NCBI GenBank assembly: GCA_016874315.1
Contig: VGTX01000002.1
Location: 1-27,582, forward strand
DNA: 27,582 nucleotides
From: Gammaproteobacteria bacterium
GTDB taxonomy: Bacteria > Pseudomonadota > Gammaproteobacteria > Berkiellales > Berkiellaceae
Direction of reading: 5' to 3'
Shown: positions 18,301 to 26,100 of the stretch, piece after piece
Numbering within the stretch: the first letter of the stretch is position 1
Layout of the letters: each line of letters begins with the position of its first letter
Notes under the pieces: generated by a model
Seen by the model: only the letters and a program-made list of their open reading frames with translations
The model's database searches: none
Told to the model about the DNA's origin: nothing
Made by a program: the position numbers and the translations under genes

Positions 18301-19273
18301 TGCGATTGAGCACTGCCCATTTCTTATATATTTAATCAAAATGCAGGCTCATACCTTTATAATAAGCGGCATCAAAGATACTATCTCTGATTTATTAGTA
18401 TGTTATTATAACTCCCCAGAAACATTTGATATTCTTTGCGATCGAATATTAGATTTAAAAGAGGCAAATCTACTTGCATCTTTTATTAAGAGCACCTATA
18501 CACATTGGGGTTTGGTTATGCAGCTGCCAACTTTTTCCACTCCAACCTGGCAGAATAGAGTTCTTGACCACAGTATGGCACAAGCATTTAACATGTGTAT
18601 TCATCTTGCTCTAGAGAATCTTACCGACCGGAGTGTTATTGAATTTTTTATAAAGTGCTATGGAGAGGATTTTATAATATGTTTATTCGATCAGATTCTT
18701 TCTGATGTCTGGGAATTGAACACCTCCCTGAAAACGGTTGTTCTCAAAAGAACGCAATTCTCTGAAACACCTTTAACGTATTTAACACTCTTGTTAAATA
18801 CCGTGATTATCTTCGAAGAGCATCGCAATATTAGCCGAGAAGTCATTTGTGCAAGCTGGCATAAAGAAGGAGTTTCCTTACCTGCATTTGTTCAAGAAGG
18901 CTCTATTCTGGGTTGTGAGAGAGCGGTAGAATATTGTGCAAACGAATACTGCACAAACGTTGAAAAATATCTTGAACTTTTTCAATATCTCTCTGATAGG
19001 CTCGATCGCTGCGCTCTTTTATTCTTTGTGGAGCATTCACAAGAGAAGCGTAAAAATTTACTTCGTGAAGACAACCCTTTAGAGCAAGTTCGACTATTCA
19101 CAGCATATATCGATGAAAATAAACTCTTCAAGTATCGCACAGTCTTAGAGCATCTTTCGCAATTCTTATTACCCAAACAAATGGATGCAGCGACGCCTCC
19201 TCGCGCTCTTCTTTTAAGCACTCCTGCGATGACAGAGAAAGAATCTCAATCCTCACCCAAAGCAAAGCTTTAA
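12302..19273 (+). CDS. Giant 2,323-residue NWSC-motif family protein
   Basis: A single uninterrupted ORF encodes a predicted all-helical protein with no signal peptide, no clear membrane helices and no recognised enzyme domain. The first ~720 residues match the 1428 product collinearly: H-P-I-L near 34, N-D-P-I-A..A-S-R near 80, N-W-S-C-I-P-G-C-D-E-R with Cys227, W-A-V-T from 274, A-S-W-L-E-L-L-K-D-I-F with Trp573, and L-V-N-L-A-R near 720. The rest looks like a long array of irregular helical pairs, in the style of HEAT/TPR solenoids but without a clear consensus. The C-terminus is Pro/Ser/Lys-rich and polar. Start ATG 12302 has AAGAAG upstream. The gene has its own promoter and leader hairpin. 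A size this large in a presumably reduced genome suggests a scaffold or effector, but no function can be assigned. Confidence 0.93.
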   Translation: MLRSYSHFMRWIHTQQAKEEFIDYLKLQEFFSIHPILLKFISTHPPKGFLKYYKRVREAYLATQPVHVEGDVHMVNNDPIASASRKHTQEKIVQYLKTQKLSPADLKKGFIEHQKNITQCFHRIKKKLFEHLGSVVPEKNFDDFSEDFQDYLEYLFGQYRNGCTGYTVVIGFYLQALACRDFKERDSMLLTFFTGLNDGRLGYLYDSDKYIKSNDQFSKGRARNWSCIPGCDERLTDLIHTYYTSKESVKSARALSQEESLSLPDRYYTHSVSWAVTPKKQISTMLLDVMFYAMMNNRYSWSIADKAYWVIHAKAQDIDIAAENRAKNTIEAILLQISHETGLTLSLMDIYQINHPFLFRPSAYVLSIEQKRVIRKNSTALFGSVMLEIEHMIQNYAYHPFKKPCSEAQYAAIQEALSGLNHHEIKNILCIPYEEREEILISRTLSMEIYTALESVLPEERAIFLESDREYETYCDWVEQLLNTMIFENQKSDLINILSQQFATHSQAQEACQRYIPSFKLDDINAYITEKSDRELVIYDNEMSEFISTDRIEYDEKNLDRWIYSETPIQASWLELLKDIFKSHDQELYSFSYEMIINHYIPSRTLSELVSELSEHASNLITIAMEILSQNPASEQWLYVTSPELISVILDRMRLEIDIIFSKDRDINQETGTVLSAICYPTEHLSKELALMFENAINRIEHDCSSEKVAHRSIILVNLARCFSLIASYFTIPQCQNLVAKLLSESDGSSRYFTLIGLSVQSEMAAMALRYYSENFYRYFESDFVRSLTCMINKDRHKQVKALIAGYLTSLGNQAQLQILCQSSFKVCMAYSENELLPLYQSPIKSLLSKDLNQKPNEYSVMIFLQNNLVTEEQVTQILISAIRKRNFRIITEILKNHAFLISQDLLDNIILEKINSFPEQYIDMFLGRIIKEILKDPITHIKLLSIRSNVVLYNIFRGLLKHSEFCSTFTSKEQVFELLGDYFLDIPLLNRSNACISKIFSHEDIRIHLFPCSKELITYMQTQEVDSIAQKYPNVTIYMAIAMIKEGIVENVFSFLKAINTVTYMHQYHPDTPLLRNELEKMISQKQASANLGYKAFAESVMFLAHQYDEDFLDNSMIKALEYVSSEIQQSPFFMAEFYETLWEHSFQSNAACLTALQSIFKKSIQPIIFEKLKSFFSSSTDLELCTHLCYTNSILLSTPQITALVKILLDRHDEKIVFQRLLCNDSPEFYTRVQIVAALIRQQDVPITFIQTHCSTVVRVICEYIEANLIDSAVLLFQRIIFKNQALYVMTLDEICLCEPNAVYNFITRLTHSGFNKIEVLIQSIFFRALMNDNRPMLTMIYSKFNSQKKPDLKKIIIEDLDNSTFLRSLNKPLLALNVVSGYGDHITTRTYINLLDRIIDIFEENELIEIIEAMFTQSKLEYFFLLAQECELNHIFTILCQYLLAKHQEKAFREYYKGYISLFSLNKTLDNEVMEYIFESTKNMRQVCFAQGESTSLLEGLAEYCLLTPPLSKIKTIIGFFATEHSSLPAIIHHKCLNFFTQFDSQFLSNGIPNSSTMSSEKIISRKIALLYGIDYYLPSDFHYDLGAFTSKRTNLNPEDVRRTLPWVVRQKNDIFIRILRDLIKNISDHTSVLLQISSDLTPILLEKILEEVTPIICNKRGIFEPDNALILQDIIQKSIAQRNPAVLELLSKCYKGQYKDTIQEMIFKHVEEIMSNEKVKRAPEPEEYGALLKFIYNLLSQEAWLSLCTILLNAYQYKDFVIAASELDKPQQKLLTTLIFKEKCNSIQEYYDIITETRKTNIYFYRILLGETADLAAETFIHERNLSESTLTAALSYGFKLANLSAILDFIKKIQPNLKHIENMILHAARTFIAEQHIQPPAISQSAKLFEHPSLTTYICAIVQFQNIESVKELTLYIARFLEKNAIIGAIIHPYTLDRLSIKQYIASLLYSTWNAYISDLIIYLNYQDTHLILYRDALEIGRTLKKDLSLMSEQTAIEHCPFLIYLIKMQAHTFIISGIKDTISDLLVCYYNSPETFDILCDRILDLKEANLLASFIKSTYTHWGLVMQLPTFSTPTWQNRVLDHSMAQAFNMCIHLALENLTDRSVIEFFIKCYGEDFIICLFDQILSDVWELNTSLKTVVLKRTQFSETPLTYLTLLLNTVIIFEEHRNISREVICASWHKEGVSLPAFVQEGSILGCERAVEYCANEYCTNVEKYLELFQYLSDRLDRCALLFFVEHSQEKRKNLLREDNPLEQVRLFTAYIDENKLFKYRTVLEHLSQFLLPKQMDAATPPRALLLSTPAMTEKESQSSPKAKL

Positions 19274-19283
19274 GCGAGCAATA

Positions 19284-19320
19284 TTTCTTCCATTTGAATG
19301 GAGCATTGAAATGGAAGAAA
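19284..19320. terminator. Hairpin after the giant gene
   Basis: TTTCTTCCATTT and AAATGGAAGAAA are perfect 12-bp arms around a 13-base loop, 11 bases after the stop. The left arm can instead pair with the loop (CCATT-TG-AATGG), giving two exclusive folds. There is no T run on the plus strand, so an intrinsic terminator is uncertain. Confidence 0.45.
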
Positions 19321-19429
19321 GTCGCAATCAAAGATTCTACTCTGCTTATCAAAGAGGTGGGATTACACAGTCTTGACACAGAGCAAAAAAAAGCCTAAAC
19401 CATTTATAGTTAATAAGGAAATATCATTT

Positions 19430-19948
19430 ATGAAAAAATATTCTCTCCGTTCAAGAGTACTGCACTGGATGATTGCGCTGCTTGCGGTTGCTTTACTTGC
19501 TGGTGGTTTTTTTGGACAAACTATACCTATCGAAGAAAAAGCAGCCTTTTACAGCCCACATAAAAGTGTTGGCCTTACGCTTTTGGCCTTGATGGCTTTT
19601 CGTATTTATGCGATTCGCGCCGATGGATACCCTGAGCTTCCAGCGCAAGCAGCTTTATGGCAGAAGACACTTGCAAGAGGTGTGCAATATGGTCTGTATG
19701 GTTTATTATTGCTTCAACCACTTTCCGGCTGGGTAATGTCATCAGCCTCAGGTCATACCCCTGTATATTTTGGACTCTTTGCCGTGCCATTCCCATTTAT
19801 TCATGACGCACCATCGATTGCCCACATAGCCCGAAATGTCCATGGAGTATGCCCTTGGTTAATTATTATGCTGATGGTGTTACATATTACTGGCTCAATA
19901 AAACATTACTTTTTCGACAGAGATAATGTCGTTCAAACAATGTTATAA
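19430..19948 (+). CDS. Cytochrome b561 family protein
   Basis: 172-residue inner-membrane b-type cytochrome with four predicted helices. The family's heme-ligand histidines are all present: V-L-H-W near residue 12, P-H-K-S-V-G-L near 44, and two in the last helices (N-V-H-G-V near 139 and V-L-H-I-T-G near 152), followed by the typical I-K-H-Y-F-F-D-R-D end. L-L-L-L-Q-P-L-S-G-W near 94 is also characteristic. It probably transfers electrons between quinol and a periplasmic or membrane partner. Start ATG 19430 has AAGGA upstream; a longer frame from TTG 19373 begins at a TTGACA that may instead be a -35 box. It is monocistronic in this window, between two much larger unrelated genes. Confidence 0.92.
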   Translation: MKKYSLRSRVLHWMIALLAVALLAGGFFGQTIPIEEKAAFYSPHKSVGLTLLALMAFRIYAIRADGYPELPAQAALWQKTLARGVQYGLYGLLLLQPLSGWVMSSASGHTPVYFGLFAVPFPFIHDAPSIAHIARNVHGVCPWLIIMLMVLHITGSIKHYFFDRDNVVQTML

Positions 19949-20132
19949 AAAATATTTCTTTTCGCTTACCGGCTCATGCTCATCGCAATAACATGGGCCA
20001 TATCCCACAGCTCGTTCCAATCATAATAATCCCGAAAATTTTTGAAAAAACAACTCAATCCTTAGCACAATAACCATCAGCAGCCATACTTGAATACATT
20101 GCTTTAGAGTTTTTTTATACTAAGGATGTACA

Positions 20133-23100
20133 ATGAATCATTACTCTTCTCGAAAATTTCATGCGTTTGCTCTTTTCTCTCTTGGATACTGCGCCTCAGC
20201 ATATGCCGCATCCTATACATTGAGCTCCAATAATAATAATCAGAATGTAAGCGCCACGATTGACATCACAACAGGAATGACCACATACGATCAGATTTTT
20301 ATGGATAGTGAGATTTTATTTCAAGTAGACAATAACGACGTAACAAACGGCGTATCTTTTGGACACATCGGAACCTCATCAGCTTCGAACATGCAATTAG
20401 GGGATGGTTTCACTTTAAATGGAACCAACTCTTCATATCACCTTACATATAACGCCACAGCTCCAGCTCAAAATACTGCATATCAAATCAATCCTTTTAT
20501 CATATTAACCAATTCTACAAATTTTTTAACACTTACAACACGAAACGGGTCTTCCATTACACTAAATGGACATGTCGGTGGCGCGGGGAATATTACTATT
20601 AGTAATTCGGATAGTTCGGGGGGAACCGGAACTGTTACATTCAATAATCCAACAAGCGCGCCATTTAACGGAACGATAACTACTAACACAAACACAACAA
20701 CAGTTTTTAAGACTGGTGGTCAATTTGCTCCAAGCGCACTCGCTATAGGCTCAGGAAGTACTTTTGAATTACGTAGTGAAGGAGGGGTTACCAGCACACT
20801 TGGCTACTTATCAGGAATTGGAACAATAGCTTTATCGAACTCTGGGTCTTCCACTTCTTTTGTTAATATTACCGGATCGGGAGCAAGTTTTGGTGGATCG
20901 ATGGTGATTTCACCGCACATAGAAGCGACTTACTCTAACACGCAAAATGCATTTGGCCCCTCCTCTCTTTCAGTAGATGCTGGAGGAAAAATGACAATTT
21001 CAGGGGGCACGAGCATCACAACAACAACTGTTTCTGGCGCTAACAGCTCCATTCCAACGGGCTTGCTTGTTCTACAACCGGTCAGTGGCACTACCCATCT
21101 CTTAAGTACACTCAATGGATCTGGTAATATCTCTATTAATGGTGCAGGCTCTGTTCAAGTGAATAATGGCTCGAATTACACTGGAACCATTACACTCACA
21201 CAAGGCACATTGAATTTAACAAATCCAAGCACAACATTTAATTTATCAAGTGCACAAGGCACCAATACGAATATCACTCCTGGATCGAGCACATTACAAT
21301 ATTGGGGCAGCTTAGGATCGAGTGCAGGCACAATCAGTTTTAGCCCCTATAACAATTATGCAACATCGATTGTTATAAATAGTGCGCAATCAAATTTCAC
21401 AGGAACACTATCGATGGGTACATCTACAACGCTGAGTCGAGGTGTCTCTGGTTCTTTAGGTACTGGAACAAATATTGCGCTCAATGCCGGGTCTATCCTG
21501 AGTCTTGGATCGAGCAATCTATCCGTTGCAAGCATTTCTGGTGGTACTGCTGGAAGCTCAGGTGTAAGCACTAGCCAAATTACAGCAAGTGGTAGCTCAA
21601 CAAACTTAACAGTTGGTCCAACATCAGGAACAGTGACATACTCTGGAACAATATCCGGTGTGAATCAATTGGAAATGAATGGAGCAGGTACATGGGCTCT
21701 TGCTAACACAACAAACTCAAATAGCTGGACTAGCACAAAAGTAACAAGTGGAACCCTTGCATTATCAGGAGTCAATGTACATCCAAGCGCTGCAAGTATT
21801 AACATTGGGTCAAGTGGTACTCTTGCAGTCAACGCGAACCAAATAGCAACAGGACTAACTGGATCGGGAACCTTAGCAATCGGTTCGAATACACAGCTGA
21901 CATTAAATAGATCTACGAATAGCTTCTCCGGAACCGTTACCGGCGGTACAACATCAACCATTGCGATTACGCAAGGAACCTCGGGCGCTGCATCTAATTC
22001 TCTCACTCTGAATGGTAATATCAGTGGAATGGCAGGAATATTCTCAGTGCCACAATACACATCATTGCTCATTGGAGGCTCTTCTACAGCAACATTTGCA
22101 AGTTTAGGAGGGAGTGGAAGCACACATGGAGAAGTAATATTACAAGGATCGGGAAGTTCAGGGCCGAGTATCACCATTACAGACCCATCAACCTTTGCAG
22201 GGCAATTTTCTATCGATAATTTATCGACTTTAACACTCAATAAAATGCCTACCTCCTCATCTTCAATTACAAATAACAAGACTCTCAATCTTAGCCTCAC
22301 AGGAACAAGTAATACTTATGGTGGTTCAATTTCATCCGGCGGGGATAGCTCAAATCTGAACATCACAAGTGGAACAATAACGTTTAATGCAGCTCAGGGT
22401 CAATATTTAGGCACTGTAAATATTTCATCAGGCGCAACAGTTAAGTCTGGAGTCTCTAGTCTTTTTTCAGCATCCAAAACCATTGAGGTAAGTGGCACTC
22501 TTGATTTACAAGGTAATTCAACGACTTTAAAGAGTATTACTGGAACAGAAACAAATGGTGAAACGATATTAGGCTTTAGAGACACCTCAGTCACACCAAA
22601 TACAACCACAAATGGCTCACTGACTCTTAATCCTACTGAATCGAGCTCATACAGCGGAAAAATCACTGACCCTACAGGCTGTGCAAGTACAGTAAATATT
22701 AATATTGCTAGCGGAGTAACTTATACACTCTCTGGTAATAATACATATGGTGGAGCAACAACTGTTACAACAAGTACAAGCTCTCCCACAACGGCTGGAG
22801 TTCTTGCTATTGAAGGGAACTCAGCTATTCCTTCAACAACAATATTAAATATTAACTCACATGGCTCGGTGTCTCTGACCAACCCAAACAACCTAGCCAA
22901 CTATACAGTTTCAACTTCAGGTCTCACTGGTGATTCATCTGGAACGCTATCACTCAGCAATAATAATTTCACAGTGACATCGAATCAAACAGCAACATAT
23001 GCCGGTGCACTGGTCGGATCGAGCAATTCTACCTTTAGACTCAACGGTAGTGGTAATTTAACACTGAGTGGAAGTCTTGCATCAATGACGGGTAGATTGA

Positions 23101-26100
23101 GTGTTGGTGACACAGCGACATTAACGCTCAAAACCTTACCTGCAAGCGCTGCAACTTTACGAACAGAATCAACCGGAAGTACAATTCTTTTTGATACATC
23201 TGCCAATACAATTACCATCCCCAATACAGCAGGTGCTGGATTGATTACCGGATCGGCCAATGGTACTGTCAAACAATCCGGATCGAATGCTTTTACAATT
23301 GCTAAAGCTTTAACTTATGCCGGACCGACAGTTATTGCAGGAAACACGGTCATTTCAAACGTTAACCTATCAACGTCATCAATCACTGTTACAGGAAACG
23401 GATCGCTTACATTCCAAGGTAACGATGCATCAACTCCTTGGACAATCAATACTCCACTCCTAATTAATGCCACTTCAGATAATAATGCATCCGCAGCAAT
23501 TAATGCGATTTCCGGCCAACAAATCACGATTAATAATCCAATCACTCTAAACGGAACTACTATAACCACGAATGGTGTTACAACCCTCTCTAAATCAGCA
23601 ACATTATCTTTATCTGGTAATATATCAATCGCAAGAACTCAACTACAGGCCCAAACAACAACTTTAACCTACGGATCATTAATTATCGATCCAGCAGCTG
23701 ATGTGAAAATTAATAATGCAACATTAGCCCTATCTGGCGCTAACACTCTTTCAGGAAATATTAAATTCTTAAATAGTGCAATAATTTCAACAATCGGACT
23801 CCCATTCTCCCCAGCAGCATCCCTATCCAAACTTTCTTCCAGCACTGCGACAACAGGGATTATTCTCAGTGATACCTCTACGACATCAATATCGCTCGAT
23901 CCAGATCTGAATTTAAACCTTGGAATATCTGGAATCGGTAGCCTTAATATAGGTGGAGCAGGATTACTACGATTGAGCTCAACTGCAGAGTACACATATA
24001 CAGGCACAACAACAGTCGCTGCATCAGGAAAACTGGATGTGTCGAGCAACTTTAATCCAAGTGCACCAGTTATCTTAGGAGCTCATTCGAGCACTGCAGG
24101 ATTATACTTATCTCCAGACTCTCAATCTACATTAAATAATCCATCAGTATTTTCTTTTGATATTGAATCTACCTCCTATAATAGAGGATCGATTTTCATT
24201 AACTCAGGATATGCTCAACTGACTGGAAATGTTAGCCATGGTCAAGCAGGTTCTCTAAACACAGCACAAGGATTAACTTCAATTCTTAGTGGTGGAAAAC
24301 TTATTATTGGACCATCATTCACAAGTGGAGCCCCTATTACACTAGCAGATGCAACCAGTGAGCTTTATATTTCTGTACCAGAAGGCGATCAATATATTCT
24401 TCAAAATAACATCTCGGGTGGGGGTCGTCTTTATAAGGTGGGAGCTGGGGATTTAATTCTTGCTGGTGATTTTACTCGATATAACGGGCAGGGATTTAGT
24501 ATTCTAGATGGAACAATTAATTTTCAAACCAACCCCAGCCTGAATTATGCAGTAACAGGCGCATTCTCGATTACGACAAATCCGTCGGAGTTATGGATTT
24601 TATCAGCAGATGATTATCCAATTGATTTCCAGGGAACAATTACAAGTGTTGCAAACTCTCGCTTTCAACTACAATCTTTTGTTGAAAACAACATGATGGA
24701 AATTCACGCAATCAACCTTTCAGGAACGATTGATATCAAAGTGACAGATGACCCAAATTTACCCAATCCAAACCCAAGCGCCGTGGGTCTTTTCACGGTA
24801 GACAATTTAACAATTAATTCTGGTGGAACAATCAACTTCCTTTTTGACCAAGCAAGCGAAGGCCTCAGCATCCCAATGCTTAGCTATAACTCATTAACTC
24901 GTGCTCAAGGTGTTATAGGCTCTTACCAACTTTTCCCATTTAATCACTCTGCTGCCTTTGCCGGCAGAGAATATAAATTAATGGCGGTGGCAAATGCATC
25001 AGCAGACGATCTTGAGTTTCTAAGCTCAGTTGCAGAAAGCTTAATTGCACCTGGTGGCTTCTCATTTACGACACAGTTACTAAATGCGTCAGGTAACTCA
25101 CCTCAGATAGGAGATACAGTTGTTCTTTCCGTTTTACTCACAAAAACAATGTCAGAAAATTTCCTATCCACCATCTTACCAAATGCCTCAGCAGGATTAT
25201 TACAATTCTTCAATACACTCCAAAGCATTGGACTGCGATCGAATAATATCGCAGCACAACATACTGCAACAATTGTTGAGAGTATCACCACGGACTCTGT
25301 ACAAGATGTTATTAACGGATTACTTCCATCCGGTACGCATCAAAATGCTCGCGCTATTTCAGCGGGACATGGCTCTAGCACGGGACGCTCTATGTTGTCA
25401 CACAATAATCAAGCAAGTGCAAAGAATACCACGCTCCTTGGAAAGTTTGGTCCAATTAAGAAAATACAAACCAACACGGTAAGAAAAAATAATATCCTTA
25501 ATAAATTAAGTAATAAAAACATGCTAGAAAATGGAGGTCTTACAAGCCCAACATTAAGTGATTATCTCGATGGCCTTCAAATAAATGGATATTCTATTTC
25601 GGCACAAACAAGCTATGCTCATCAGCATATTGTGAGTGATATTGAAAATAATCCAGATTCAAATGCTTCCACATGGAGCGGAGCTGTAGGGGTCTCAAAA
25701 ACTGTTGCGCAGTATTATAACGTTGGTTTATTAGGAGAGTATCAGTCCCGCAATGTTCAATCCTTACCAAACAGCATGAATAAAACCTCTCATACAAAAG
25801 AAGATATTCATACTGTAGCTGTTTTTGGACTCTATGAACAACCAGAAGCGCACCCATTCTATGGGTATGGATATATTGGATTTAGCAAGCATCATTACAA
25901 TACAACACGCACCTGGAATCAAGCTCTATATCAAAACAATACAGTAACTTACGATAATTACACAGCTACTGGAAATCATAATGGTTATGATACAACTGTT
26001 AATATTGAAGCAGGATATACACACCAGGTTAATGAAAAACTCAAATTAAAGCCATACCTTGGCTTTGAAACAATTCACTTACATGAGCTTGCTTATGCTG

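Noticed and set aside
19373..19429. TTG start giving cytochrome b561 19 extra residues
   Set aside because: ATG 19430 has AAGGA upstream and gives the normal family N-terminus with His near residue 12. The TTGACA at 19373 looks more like a promoter element, although no good -10 was found at 17 bases.
20091..20120. Promoter TTGAAT...TATACT before the autotransporter
   Set aside because: The spacer is about 20 bases, too long for a standard sigma-70 promoter, so I did not call it.
21665..22300. 211-codon minus-strand ORF inside the autotransporter, and similar ones nearby
   Set aside because: These are rich in Val, Pro and Leu because they mirror Ser/Thr/Gly-rich codons of the passenger. They have no start signals and are shadows.
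25120..25482. 120-codon ORF in another frame of the autotransporter linker
   Set aside because: The main frame continues through with signal peptide and barrel intact. This frame has no ribosome binding site and no recognisable composition.
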